A stretch of DNA of 64,000 nucleotides from Nonlabens sp. Hel1_33_55 (GCF_900101765.1 NZ_LT627735.1:1488001-1552000), one strand, 5' to 3'. Positions 53,505 to 62,397 are shown, numbered from the stretch's first letter. Made by a program: numbers and translations. Notes: generated by a model not told the origin, from the sequence alone.

Positions 53505-55451
53505 ATGATCAATATCACACTGCCTGATGGTAGCATAAAAGAGTTTGAAAGCGGCGCAACTCCTATGGATGTAGCGATGAGTATATCTCATGGACTTGCA
53601 CGCAACGTTATAAGTGCCAGTTTCAATGGCGATAAAGTTGAAACTAAAACACCACTAGAAACTGACGGTAGTCTTATTCTTTACACCTTCAATGATAAAG
53701 AAGGAAAAGAGGCTTTCTGGCATTCATCTTCACACATTATGGCGCAGGCCGTGGAAGAATTGTTTCCAGGAGCAAAACTGACCATAGGTCCTGCCATAGA
53801 AAATGGATTTTATTACGATATCGATTTTGCAGGTCGCTCAATAACCGAAGCTGATATTCCAGCCATTGAGAAAAAAGCGATTGAAATTGCTCGCGGTAAA
53901 CATGAATTTTCCATGCGGGAAGTCTCAAAAGCTGATGCTCTTCAAAAATATAAAGATGAAGAAAATCCTTTTAAGGTTGAATTGATCGAGAACTTGACTG
54001 ATGGTGAGATCACCTTTTGTGATCACGATACGTTTACAGATCTATGTCGTGGTGGTCACATTCCCAATACCGGAATCGTCAAGGCTTTCAAAATTATGAG
54101 TATTGCCGGTGCTTACTGGCGAGGCGATGAAAAAAATCCGCAATTGACACGATTGTATGGTATTTCATTCCCTAAACAAAAAGATCTTACAGAATACCTA
54201 GAATTGCTGGAAGAAGCTAAAAAGCGAGATCACAGAAAATTAGGTAAAGAGCTGCAATTATTTACCTTCTCACAGCGAGTTGGCCAAGGTTTGCCATTGT
54301 GGTTACCTAAAGGTGCAGCGCTTAGAGAGCGTCTAGAAAATTTCCTGAAAGCTGCTCAGAAAAAAGCAGGTTACGAGATGGTAATGACACCGCACATAGG
54401 TTCTAAGGAACTTTATGTGACAAGTGGTCACTATGAAAAATATGGAGCCGATTCATTCCAGCCCATTCACACACCAGCTGAAGATGAAGAATTCCTATTA
54501 AAACCAATGAACTGCCCGCATCACTGTGAGATCTATAAAAGCATCCAGTGGTCGTATAGAGATTTACCTAAACGTTTTGCAGAATTTGGTACGGTTTACC
54601 GCTATGAGCAAAGTGGTGAATTGCACGGTTTGACCAGAGTACGTGGTTTTACTCAGGATGATGCTCACATATTTTGTACGCCAGACCAACTGGATAAGGA
54701 GTTCATGGATGTTATTGATTTGGTGCTTTATGTATTTGGATCTTTAGGATTTGAAAACTTTACCGCACAGGTAAGCATTAGAGATCCTAAAAAACCTGAG
54801 AAATACATAGGTGACCTTGACAACTGGGAAAAAGCAGAAAATGCTATTCTTAGAGCTGCAAAAGCAAAAGGTCTTGATTTTGTGGTAGAAGAAGGTGAAG
54901 CTGCATTTTACGGTCCTAAACTGGACTTTATGGTGAAGGATGCCTTGGGTCGCAGCTGGCAATTGGGAACTATTCAAGTGGATTACAATCTGCCAGAACG
55001 TTTTGACCTTTGGTACAAAGGTGCTGACAATGAGTCACACAGACCTGTCATGATTCACAGAGCGCCATTTGGAAGTATGGAACGATTTATCGCGATTTTA
55101 CTAGAGCATACAGGCGGGAATTTCCCATTGTGGTTAATGCCTGAACAGTGTACCGTGCTGTCTTTGAGCGAGAAATACGAAAATTATGCAAAAAATATAG
55201 CGGATACCCTAGAAATTAACGAAATTCGTACTACAGTGGATAATCGAGCCGAAACGATGGGTAAGAAAATCCGCGAGGCAGAAATGGCCAAATTACCCTA
55301 TATGTTAATTGTGGGTGAGCAAGAAGAAAAGGATGGCACTATTTCTGTACGTAAACATGGTGGAGACGATCTAGGAACCATGACTGCACAACAATTTGCA
55401 GAAATGATCCAAAAAGAAGTCGCCAGCAGTATAAAAACATTTGAAGTTTAA
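53505..55451 (+). CDS. thrS: Threonyl-tRNA synthetase
   Basis: 648 aa, full length. The N-terminal TGS domain (TLPDGSIKEFESGATPMDVA), the editing domain with HSSSHIMAQAVEELFPGAK and CDHDTFTDLCRGGHIPNTG, and the class II core with LKPMNCPHHCEIYK, motif 2 YEQSGELHGLTRVRGFTQDD and motif 3 are all seen, with the anticodon-binding domain at the end. It attaches threonine to its tRNA. First gene of the thrS-infC-rpmI-rplT cluster; infC follows after 16 bases. Confidence 0.97.
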   Translation: MINITLPDGSIKEFESGATPMDVAMSISHGLARNVISASFNGDKVETKTPLETDGSLILYTFNDKEGKEAFWHSSSHIMAQAVEELFPGAKLTIGPAIENGFYYDIDFAGRSITEADIPAIEKKAIEIARGKHEFSMREVSKADALQKYKDEENPFKVELIENLTDGEITFCDHDTFTDLCRGGHIPNTGIVKAFKIMSIAGAYWRGDEKNPQLTRLYGISFPKQKDLTEYLELLEEAKKRDHRKLGKELQLFTFSQRVGQGLPLWLPKGAALRERLENFLKAAQKKAGYEMVMTPHIGSKELYVTSGHYEKYGADSFQPIHTPAEDEEFLLKPMNCPHHCEIYKSIQWSYRDLPKRFAEFGTVYRYEQSGELHGLTRVRGFTQDDAHIFCTPDQLDKEFMDVIDLVLYVFGSLGFENFTAQVSIRDPKKPEKYIGDLDNWEKAENAILRAAKAKGLDFVVEEGEAAFYGPKLDFMVKDALGRSWQLGTIQVDYNLPERFDLWYKGADNESHRPVMIHRAPFGSMERFIAILLEHTGGNFPLWLMPEQCTVLSLSEKYENYAKNIADTLEINEIRTTVDNRAETMGKKIREAEMAKLPYMLIVGEQEEKDGTISVRKHGGDDLGTMTAQQFAEMIQKEVASSIKTFEV

Positions 55452-55467
55452 TTAAAATTATTTAGCC

Positions 55468-56022
55468 ATAGCAATACGAAGACGCAGAAGCCGCGGACCA
55501 GCGCGGATTATCAAGGAAGACAAGCACGCAATCAATGAGAAAATACGTGCTCGCAAACTACGACTGGTAGGAGAAGGTGTTGAACCACAAATTATCGACA
55601 CCAGAGATGCCCTAGCCAAAGCTCAGGAAATGGAAATGGATCTCGTTGAGATCTCTCCAAATGCTGATCCACCAGTAGCAAAAATCATGGACTACAAAAA
55701 GTTTGTCTATGAGCAAAAGAAGCGCGAGAAAGCCATGAAGGCTAATGCTTCAAAAGTTGTGATCAAAGAAATCCGTTTTGGACCTAATACTGATGATCAT
55801 GATTATGAATTCAAAAAGAATCACGCAGAGAAGTTTCTTAAAGAAGGCGCTAAGTTAAAAGCTTATGTGTTTTTCAAAGGACGTTCCATTATATATAAGG
55901 ATCAAGGAGAAATTCTTCTACTGAGACTTGCCCAAGATCTTGAAGAACTAGGTAAAGTGGAACAAATGCCTAAAATGGAAGGGAAACGTATGAATATGTT
56001 TCTTGCTCCTAAGAAGAAATAA
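55468..56022 (+). CDS. infC: Translation initiation factor IF-3, ATA start codon
   Basis: 184 aa. Reading from the ATA at 55468 gives (M)AIRRRRSRGPARIIKEDKHA, then INEKIRARKLRLVGEGVE, a normal IF-3 beginning. The first ATG (55630) lies in the middle of the N-terminal domain, so it cannot be the true start. The frame is closed by TAA 13 bases upstream of the ATA. The C-terminal domain (KEIRFGPNTDDHDYEFKKNH) is normal. IF-3 keeps subunits apart and rejects rare start codons; infC genes using AUU or AUA in other bacteria are self-regulated this way. Confidence 0.92.
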   Translation: MAIRRRRSRGPARIIKEDKHAINEKIRARKLRLVGEGVEPQIIDTRDALAKAQEMEMDLVEISPNADPPVAKIMDYKKFVYEQKKREKAMKANASKVVIKEIRFGPNTDDHDYEFKKNHAEKFLKEGAKLKAYVFFKGRSIIYKDQGEILLLRLAQDLEELGKVEQMPKMEGKRMNMFLAPKKK

Positions 56023-56071
56023 TTAGTTGCGTTCTAGAGAATAAACCGCAACACTTACAGAAAATAGATGG

Positions 56072-56106
56072 AAGACTGTTTCAAATATGAAGCAGTCTTT
56101 TTGGTT
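56072..56106 (+). terminator. Terminator or attenuator between infC and rpmI
   Basis: AAGACTGTTTCA-aa-TATGAAGCAGTCTTTTTGG, one G-T pair in a 12-bp stem with a T-rich tail. A fresh promoter follows at 56152. Confidence 0.7.
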
Positions 56107-56151
56107 TTTAATTATAGCCTAGCTATAGTCGTCAATTTTATTGCGAAAACA

Positions 56152-56183
56152 TTGAGCTAAATAGAAATAAAACGATACTTTTG
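56152..56183 (+). promoter_or_regulatory. Promoter of rpmI-rplT
   Basis: TTG (56152-56154), 21 bases, TACTTTTG (56176-56183): a full TTG-n21-TAnnTTTG match. The leader to rpmI is about 50 bases. Confidence 0.7.
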
Positions 56184-56242
56184 CAGTCCTTAATTCTGGA
56201 GTACTTTCAGTTTAAGGATGCGAGAATTTAAAAAAGGAACTT

Positions 56243-56440
56243 ATGCCTAAGATGAAAACAAAATCCAGTGCCAAGAAGCGTTTCAAGCTTACCGGTACAG
56301 GGAAAATCAAAAGAAAGCACGCTTTTAAAAGTCACATCTTGACTAAAAAGAGCAAAAAACGTAAACTAGCTTTGACGCATGATACATTAGTGCACAAAGC
56401 AGACGAAGACAATATCAAGTTACAATTGCGTCTTAAGTAA
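56243..56440 (+). CDS. rpmI: Large ribosomal subunit protein bL35
   Basis: 65 aa, the usual size. MPKMKTKSSAKKRFKLTGTG and KIKRKHAFKSHILTKKSKKR are standard for L35, a small basic 50S subunit protein. It lies downstream of the new promoter and is followed by rplT after about 100 bases. In many bacteria L20 represses this pair by binding its leader. Confidence 0.97.
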   Translation: MPKMKTKSSAKKRFKLTGTGKIKRKHAFKSHILTKKSKKRKLALTHDTLVHKADEDNIKLQLRLK

Positions 56441-56542
56441 GACCATTTTGTAAACCTTGATGGTTTATTAATTCATTACAAACCCAGTTACCAGGCTTAC
56501 AAGAATTCAAATTGAATCGCCTATAACTAAAAAATTAAAATT

Positions 56543-56887
56543 ATGCCTAGAGCAACAAACAGAGTGGCCTCAAGAGCCCGCAGAAAAAAAGTCCTAAAAC
56601 AGGCAAAAGGTTATTTCGGACGTCGTAAAAACGTATGGACGGTAGCTAAAAACGCAGTAGAGAAAGCAATGTCTTACTCTTACCGCGATAGAAGAAACAA
56701 GAAAAGAACATTCCGTAGATTATGGATCACGCGTATCAACGCTGGTGCAAGAATGCATGGAATGAGCTACTCACAGTTTATGGGAGCTGTCAAAAAGAAC
56801 AACATCGAATTGAATCGTAAAGTTCTTGCTGACCTTGCAATGAATCACCCAGACGCTTTTGAAGCAGTAGTAAACAAAGTAAAATAA
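56543..56887 (+). CDS. rplT: Large ribosomal subunit protein bL20
   Basis: 114 aa. The signature RATNRVASRARRKKVLKQAKGYFGRRKNVW is complete in pieces such as RARRKKVLKQAKGYFGRR, and the C-terminal globular part includes RLWITRINAGARMHG and YSQFMGAVKKNNIELNRK. L20 helps early 50S assembly and usually feeds back on its own operon. Followed by a terminator. Confidence 0.97.
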   Translation: MPRATNRVASRARRKKVLKQAKGYFGRRKNVWTVAKNAVEKAMSYSYRDRRNKKRTFRRLWITRINAGARMHGMSYSQFMGAVKKNNIELNRKVLADLAMNHPDAFEAVVNKVK

Positions 56888-56916
56888 AGGTGTAACAACC
56901 TCTCGCATTTAAGGAA

Positions 56917-56947
56917 AATCCCGATCAGCAATGGTCGGGATTTTTTT
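56917..56947 (+). terminator. Terminator of rplT
   Basis: AATCCCGA-tcagcaatgg-TCGGGATT and seven T residues, 30 bases after the stop. Confidence 0.85.
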
Positions 56948-56964
56948 ATGCTATTGAATGAGTC

Positions 56965-56980
56965 CGCTTTCGCGAAAGCG
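56965..56980. repeat. Palindrome CGCTTTCGCGAAAGCG, exact copy, intergenic
   Basis: After the rplT terminator, flanked by ATGAGTC on the left and CAACAATC on the right. Confidence 0.9.
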
Positions 56981-57053
56981 CAACAATCACACAAACCTCA
57001 CATTTCCTGGTTACCTCTTTTAAAGTTATTTTTGAGCTTCTTGATTATTCCTA

Positions 57054-58259
57054 TTGAAGACAAAACTTTTAAGCTCGTACCTTTTGCTATTTTCTCTTGT
57101 CGGTTATTCACAAACTGCCGAGGATGACTATCCATTTCTTTCAAAAACCTACGTGCAGTTCAATCTAGGAATGATCTTCAATGATTTTAATGAACGGCAA
57201 TTGGAACCTGGATTTACCTTTGAAGACACCAGTCCCAATAGATTTTCTGGACGCATATTATTAGGGTATGAGTTTGCACCAGATTGGGCAGTTCAGTACG
57301 GAGTACTGCGTCCCGCGAGTTGGTTCGAATACAATAAAGTCAGCGGTACGAATCTTAGCAAATCTGTCTGGACAAATGTGTGGTCACTAACGGCAAAAAA
57401 AGATTTTCATTTCAACGATCGTTGGGGTGCATTTGTAGAAGCTGGACCTGCGACGGTGGCTCGTAAAGGATTCACCCTAGGAACTGAAACTGGTGTTGAG
57501 GACTATCGCTATTTATCTATTCTAGCTGCAGCCGGTGTTACCTACAAACTTTCAGATCAATGGGAACTGCTCGCTCATGCGGTTCACATTCCCAAGGATA
57601 AAGAAAATCAACCGTCCATTCAAAATTATAGTTTTGGCGTACAGTACAACCTCAGCGAGTTGGCTCCTAAGCCAACTGATGACGAGGCAAGTGACCGACC
57701 TTTTTTTCCAACGCATACCCTGCAAGTAGGTTATGGTAATGATTTTATAGGTTACGCGCCTAACAAAATCTTTTCCATGAATGCCAGAGTTGCTGGTACG
57801 GAAAGTCTTGGGATACCAGTCTTCTGGTATGGTGACGCCAAGGCATCCAATACTGTACTTGCCAACTATACTAAAACGGTATATGAATCCAAAAAGTTTT
57901 TTAGCATAGGATATGGAGCTAGCGTTACTGCTTTTGAAAACAGTATCGATAAAAAGTGGACTGGTGCGCTTTCTATTTATCCACATATCAACTTCTTCTT
58001 CTGGCGTCGCGATGGCTTTGATGCTTATGGAACCTATAGTGTTATAGGTCCTACATTCATTACTCGAGAAGACATTGATGGAGTAAAAACTGGACCCAAA
58101 GTGACCTATCAGGATTTCATGGCGGCAGGCGCCTATTTTGGTAAGGATCGCAAATGGAATGCAGAATTAAAGATCATCCACTACTCCAACGGTAATATCT
58201 TTCCTAGAAATGATGGCGTGGCGGTTCCTATTGTTTTTCAATTGGGTTATCAATGGTAA
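57054..58259 (+). CDS. Outer membrane protein: OmpA-like beta-barrel plus PagL-like C-terminal barrel
   Basis: 401 aa from a TTG start giving the signal peptide MKTKLLSSYLLLFSLVGYSQ. Residues 30-200 look like an eight-strand beta-barrel (VQFNLGMIFNDF; SFGVQYNLSEL). Residues about 220-401 resemble PagL-type acyloxyacyl hydrolases, ending KIIHYSNGNIFPRNDG and QLGYQW; the HxSN pattern is the PagL active-site pair (His, Ser), although the third catalytic Glu is not obvious. If active, it would deacylate lipid A. The fusion of two barrels is unusual. Next to another outer-membrane gene. Confidence 0.7.
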   Translation: MKTKLLSSYLLLFSLVGYSQTAEDDYPFLSKTYVQFNLGMIFNDFNERQLEPGFTFEDTSPNRFSGRILLGYEFAPDWAVQYGVLRPASWFEYNKVSGTNLSKSVWTNVWSLTAKKDFHFNDRWGAFVEAGPATVARKGFTLGTETGVEDYRYLSILAAAGVTYKLSDQWELLAHAVHIPKDKENQPSIQNYSFGVQYNLSELAPKPTDDEASDRPFFPTHTLQVGYGNDFIGYAPNKIFSMNARVAGTESLGIPVFWYGDAKASNTVLANYTKTVYESKKFFSIGYGASVTAFENSIDKKWTGALSIYPHINFFFWRRDGFDAYGTYSVIGPTFITREDIDGVKTGPKVTYQDFMAAGAYFGKDRKWNAELKIIHYSNGNIFPRNDGVAVPIVFQLGYQW

Positions 58260-58305
58260 GCCTGTCGATATGGTGTTATGATATAAGAGCTTAAAGTTTT
58301 ACCTA

Positions 58306-59517
58306 TTACAACTTGAACCTCACTCCTATGCCGCTTTCCAGATCTGGTGCGTTGTTCACCTTTAGATCTTCCTTTACATACACAAAATATTGAATACGCT
58401 GTCGACCATGTGTAAAGTGAATGGTCCAACTACTCAAACTTTCAAATAATGTAGTGTAGGCATTGTGCCAGCCGGCGTTAATACTAGACCAATCGCCTTC
58501 TAGATACACATAATCTTCTTCAGCTTTTTTGCGATAACGAGTTTGTTCCTGATAATTTACTCCTATGCTGTTGTAGTTACCATTATTGGTTATATCAGTC
58601 CACTCTAACATGATTTCGCCAGATGCTAAATAGTCATTGTTTCCTAAATCCACATTTTGATCAAATTCTAAAACATTTTTTCTAAGCACACTTCCTCCTA
58701 GTCCCAATTTCCAGAAGTCACCATTCTTCACATTCCATTCTTTCAAAAGATTTGCACTAAAACCTATATCGATAGATCTATTGAATCGAGTGGTGTTCCA
58801 GCCGGAATGAAAAGAGACATTAGTAAAAACGTTTTTATTCTTCAGCCACTCAATTTCTGGATAATAATGATACGATGCTTCAATACCACCTAAGAATAGC
58901 TCACCTTGATCCATCGATAATTGACGGTCATTCGCATCTGTATATTCAAAATTCACTTGATTGAGACCATAAAACCTACGGCCAAAGGCGTCTTCACCAC
59001 CAGCAACATTGCTATGAAACCATTCAATAGAACTATCACTTGAGAAATAAGAAAAAGGATAATTGCCTTTTACCGCAGTGAAACTACGTACACCTATTTG
59101 CAGCTCGCTTTTATCGCTCACGGGTATTTCCAGATCCACGCGATAAACCTTGAGAACCGCATCAAATTCAAATTCAAATATTTGAGTAGGTGTTGTTTCT
59201 TGATCTTGATAAGTAAATACTCTAAAAAACCATGTGGTATTTGAAAAGTCCTCGCGTACTGTAGGATTTTCTGGTAGATAGGCTGTTAACTGTGGTTGGA
59301 ATACATTACCGCTTTGCTGTTGCAGACGCATCCTGATTTGACCCACAGCAGATTTCTTGAAATTTTGGGAAATTCGAGAAATATAAATACCAAATGGATG
59401 CGTACTCAAGAGGTTGAGTTTGTCAATACCAGATTTCCGCACAGTATCATTTTCTTGTGACTGTGCTCTGTAAATGCAGCACAGCATTAGCAGCAGAGCA
59501 ATTATTGTTGACTTCAA
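58306..59517 (-). CDS. Outer membrane beta-barrel protein (DUF3187-like)
   Basis: 403 aa. Signal peptide MKSTIIALLLMLCCIYRAQS, then amphipathic beta-strands throughout (TWFFRVFTYQDQE, RVDLEIPVSDKSELQIGV) and a terminal GIGVRFKL typical of outer-membrane barrels. A central GNYPFSYFSSDSSIEWFHSN with GGEDAFGRRFYG is the most conserved-looking part and recalls DUF3187 proteins, but I am not sure. No active-site motif. Convergent with the PagL-like gene. Confidence 0.65.
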   Translation of the reverse strand: MKSTIIALLLMLCCIYRAQSQENDTVRKSGIDKLNLLSTHPFGIYISRISQNFKKSAVGQIRMRLQQQSGNVFQPQLTAYLPENPTVREDFSNTTWFFRVFTYQDQETTPTQIFEFEFDAVLKVYRVDLEIPVSDKSELQIGVRSFTAVKGNYPFSYFSSDSSIEWFHSNVAGGEDAFGRRFYGLNQVNFEYTDANDRQLSMDQGELFLGGIEASYHYYPEIEWLKNKNVFTNVSFHSGWNTTRFNRSIDIGFSANLLKEWNVKNGDFWKLGLGGSVLRKNVLEFDQNVDLGNNDYLASGEIMLEWTDITNNGNYNSIGVNYQEQTRYRKKAEEDYVYLEGDWSSINAGWHNAYTTLFESLSSWTIHFTHGRQRIQYFVYVKEDLKVNNAPDLESGIGVRFKL

Positions 59518-59627
59518 TTTGTGGTTGGTTGGTACTCGAAATTACTAATTTTATGTTAATGAAACGGCTAAAGTTCTTAATATTATGTTATAGCCTCGTT
59601 TATTTAATGTGTTGATGATCATGAATT

Positions 59628-59643
59628 CGCTTTCGCGAAAGCG
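59628..59643. repeat. Palindrome CGCTTTCGCGAAAGCG, exact copy, intergenic
   Basis: In the 200-base gap before the dehydrogenase gene, flanked by GAATT and AACTAG. Confidence 0.9.
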
Positions 59644-59728
59644 AACTAGCCTTCAAACCATAAGTCCATATTAAAGACATAGCAATAGTCATTATTCTGG
59701 CTTAAATTGTAGGCCAAAACCAAGAACT

Positions 59729-60649
59729 GTGGCTATTTTATTGATAAGAAATGATGAGGATTATCAACCGTGGATCGATGCATTCCATAAGTTTGATCCT
59801 GCTATTGAAGTGGTGACCCCAGAATCCGCAAATGACACTTCAAAAGTAGAAATGGCAATGACGTGGAAAGCGCCCAACGGCAGTTTTAAAGGATTTGACA
59901 ATCTTAAAGTAGTAGGCTCACTAGGTGCTGGTGTGGATCACTTATTTGCTGACCCATCGTTGCCACAAGACGTGAAACTGACTCGTGTCGTTGATGATAA
60001 GCTATCTGGCGACATGGAAGAATTTGTACTTGCGTTATGTTTGAACCACATCAAGAACTTGCACATCTATTCCCAACCAACTCACGAATGGAAGCCACTA
60101 CCTTATTCCAGGGTTGAAAATGTTCATGTAGGTATATTGGGTTTTGGAACGCTGGGTCAAGCTGTAGGTAAAAAATTAAAAGCAGTAGGATTTCAGGTTT
60201 CTGGATGGTCCAATACGTTAAAAAACGCTGCTGGTATTGAAAGTTATAGTCATGATCAATTGGATGATTTCCTAGAAAATCTAAATATTATGGTGTGCTT
60301 ATTGCCACTGACTGACAAAACAAGAAAGATTTTAAACACTAAGCTTTTTGATAAACTACCTAAGGATACTTATCTGATCAATGTAGCTCGCGGTGGTCAT
60401 TTAAATGAGGAAGATTTGTTGAGTTCATTAGACAAAGGGCACTTATCAGGTGCATCGCTTGATGTGTTCAATCAAGAACCTTTACCAGAAGATCACCCTT
60501 TCTGGAAGCATCCCAAAATCCTGATTACACCGCACGTTGCGAGTAATAGCAATCCGCCAACGGTTGTGGAACAAATTGTTGAGAATTATCGCAGGATGAA
60601 AAATGGTGAGGAATTGAAGAATAGAGTTTCTAGGGAACGCAAGTATTAA
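59729..60649 (+). CDS. D-isomer-specific 2-hydroxyacid dehydrogenase (glyoxylate/hydroxypyruvate reductase A-like)
   Basis: 306 aa from a GTG start. The NAD(P)-binding region has VGILGFGTLGQAVGKKL (GxGxxG), followed by NIMVCLLPLTDKTRKIL and NVARGGHLNEEDLLSSL; the catalytic Arg is in NVARGGH, the Glu in LDVFNQEPLPEDHPFW and the His in ITPHVASNSNP. This matches GhrA, which reduces glyoxylate and hydroxypyruvate. Single gene. Confidence 0.92.
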   Translation: MAILLIRNDEDYQPWIDAFHKFDPAIEVVTPESANDTSKVEMAMTWKAPNGSFKGFDNLKVVGSLGAGVDHLFADPSLPQDVKLTRVVDDKLSGDMEEFVLALCLNHIKNLHIYSQPTHEWKPLPYSRVENVHVGILGFGTLGQAVGKKLKAVGFQVSGWSNTLKNAAGIESYSHDQLDDFLENLNIMVCLLPLTDKTRKILNTKLFDKLPKDTYLINVARGGHLNEEDLLSSLDKGHLSGASLDVFNQEPLPEDHPFWKHPKILITPHVASNSNPPTVVEQIVENYRRMKNGEELKNRVSRERKY

Positions 60650-60772
60650 TTGCTACAGACGAAAAGATCTTGTATTTATTTGGCTGATTTGAAATACTAT
60701 AGACGTTGCCAAGGAATTAAAATGTACCACAATTGATATTACATCATATAAGCCATGCTTTTGAAAGCTTAA

Positions 60773-61129
60773 TTACTCCTCCATTTTTTTATAATCTACG
60801 CTGGCTTTTGCAATGCCTTTGGGATTGGGATCAAGGTATAGTTCATAGTCCTTTAAAAGTGTCACCTTTTTGCGCTCTCCTTTAAGAATAGGTATTTCTC
60901 TGATTACTTTTCCCTGTTGCTGGATTCTGATTGAGAATTCCCTTTTACCTATATTTTCAATGATGGCAAAACAATCTTTTCCTTCATATGGATTGATAGT
61001 AGCATCTTGACCAGGTCCTTTACCTGTCATGATCATGCTTTGGGAAGGTTCTAAAACGAATTCTGTTTGGGCAGTAACATCCAACTGAATTAATAATATT
61101 ACTGCTATCGTTAAGATTAAGGTTTTCAT
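60773..61129 (-). CDS. Small secreted hypothetical protein
   Basis: 118 aa. Signal peptide MKTLILTIAVILLIQLDVTA followed by QTEFVLEPSQSMIMTG. The mature part is beta-rich (EFSIRIQQQGKVIREIPIL) and ends AKASVDYKKMEE. No family recognised. Stands alone between the dehydrogenase and the cassette-like island. Confidence 0.7.
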   Translation of the reverse strand: MKTLILTIAVILLIQLDVTAQTEFVLEPSQSMIMTGKGPGQDATINPYEGKDCFAIIENIGKREFSIRIQQQGKVIREIPILKGERKKVTLLKDYELYLDPNPKGIAKASVDYKKMEE

Positions 61130-61309
61130 GGCATATTTGATTTTAAGTTTGAGTTGAGTCCCTTCGTCCTGACATACTTGCGTATGATATTAATGCCCAG
61201 CTAAGAATCTGAAACATTGTATCAAATTTAAAAAAGTGCGAGGATTTTCAAATGTACGCGAGAACGGCGCCATTACTTATAGCCATTGTTGAGCTATCAC
61301 TTCTTATTT

Positions 61310-61735
61310 TCAAATTTCCTCGGCCAAATTGCTGTCCAACATTTGAAGAAGAAAATCCGATTCAAAATTTTCTTTTATTTCTTTAACAATTGGTTTTAAA
61401 TATTCAAAAATCAGTTGATTAAAATTCTCGTCTCCAAGTTCGTGGTCGTGAGTTTTTATAGACTCATTTATTTTAAATTCAGGATTGTCAGTTTCGTATT
61501 CGTCTTGCAATTCAGGTATTTCTAAAAGGTCAAACTTCACATACTCAAAATCAGGACAATTATTTTCCGTTTCAATACGCGATTTGTTCACGTTAAAGTT
61601 TATGGAAATCCATCCAGCCCAAGGACAGGAATAAATTCCGATTGAATTTAGTTTACTATTCTCCGATTGAAACCTGTCAATCGAAGTGTTCAAAAACTCA
61701 TTAATTTTTTCTGTACTTTTATTTAAGTCAATCAT
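61310..61735 (-). CDS. Hypothetical acidic soluble protein in the cassette-like island
   Basis: 141 aa, acidic and asparagine-rich (SIDRFQSENSKLNSIGIYS; EIPELQDEYETDNPEFKINE), without signal peptide or membrane segment. Family not recognised. It lies between sequences that look like island ends (TATAGCCATTGTTGAGC at 61279 and the hairpin at 61781) and uses AT-rich codons unlike the neighbouring housekeeping genes, which suggests acquisition. Confidence 0.6.
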   Translation of the reverse strand: MIDLNKSTEKINEFLNTSIDRFQSENSKLNSIGIYSCPWAGWISINFNVNKSRIETENNCPDFEYVKFDLLEIPELQDEYETDNPEFKINESIKTHDHELGDENFNQLIFEYLKPIVKEIKENFESDFLLQMLDSNLAEEI

Positions 61736-61780
61736 TTTCTATTGTGACAGAAGTTTTGTGGAATAAATCATAACGGTCTC

Positions 61781-61890
61781 GTATAACCGTCAGTTACGGG
61801 TTTATATGCGTTAATTTTCGGTTTGACACTGATTTTAGCAATTCCGAGTGGATTCGGACGTAGTCGAATCCGCCGTAATTGCGGTTATAC
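61781..61890. repeat. 110-bp imperfect hairpin, attC-like cassette boundary
   Basis: The left arm GTATAACCGTCAGTTACGG pairs with CCGTAATTGCGGTTATAC at the right end (18 of 19 positions with one extra base). A smaller hairpin, GGATTCG-gacgtagt-CGAATCC, lies inside at 61850-61871. Nested arms and a gene that ends within the right arm are what integron attC sites look like, though the core GTTATAC only partly fits the attC consensus. Confidence 0.6.
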
Positions 61891-62364
61891 ATTTTTGGCA
61901 ACAGTATTTTTTAATTCAGTCGGTTTATTATTTATTCGTTTAATCATATATGAAATTAAAAGTCCGATTGAAAATGTTGTCAGGACTGTACAAACAACAA
62001 AAGCGATAATCGGTGGAATCATCATTAAAAATCTTTCTTCAGTAACAGTCAGTCCGATAATCAGACAAAAAGTCGTCCAGATTATTAAATTCACAACAGT
62101 TGAGTATTTAAAGGAAGTTAGAAGTAATGATTTTCCACTTTTAATATTCTGATATGCTAATTTTCCGCCAATCCATAGAGCAATCAGAAACGCAACTACA
62201 AGTCCGATTGTTGAAATTCCATATGTTCCAAGAATAACAATTGTCAAAAGACCTTCTCCAGTTAGCAATAAAGGAATCCAAATCGTAGCGATAACAGTCA
62301 AAATTCCGATTGGTGCTCCAATCAGATAAGAAGTCAGAATGCTGTGTTTTAATTTCTTTTCCAT
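61885..62364 (-). CDS. Hypothetical membrane protein in the cassette-like island
   Basis: About 159 aa from the ATG at 62364 (MEKKLKHSILTSYLIGAPIG); an ATG at 62397 would add 11 residues that come from a repeat. Four membrane helices (GILTVIATIWIPLLLTG, GISTIGLVVAFLIALWIGG, TVVNLIIWTTFCLIIGL, IIAFVVCTVLTTFSIGLLI). The stop lies in the right arm of the hairpin, and inverted copies of TTGGCAACARTAT frame the gene at 61895 and 62385. Family not recognised. Confidence 0.65.
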   Translation of the reverse strand: MEKKLKHSILTSYLIGAPIGILTVIATIWIPLLLTGEGLLTIVILGTYGISTIGLVVAFLIALWIGGKLAYQNIKSGKSLLLTSFKYSTVVNLIIWTTFCLIIGLTVTEERFLMMIPPIIAFVVCTVLTTFSIGLLISYMIKRINNKPTELKNTVAKNV

Positions 62365-62397
62365 TCGTTTTGCGTTCAGTTTGGATATTGTTGCCAA

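Noticed and set aside
55630..56022. 130-aa form of IF-3 starting at ATG
   Set aside because: It lacks half of the N-terminal domain; the frame upstream gives a normal IF-3 N-terminus from ATA.
61823..62152. Forward frame of 109 codons over the island membrane-protein gene
   Set aside because: It overlaps the reverse-strand gene with clear membrane helices and has no protein-like pattern; it is a shadow.
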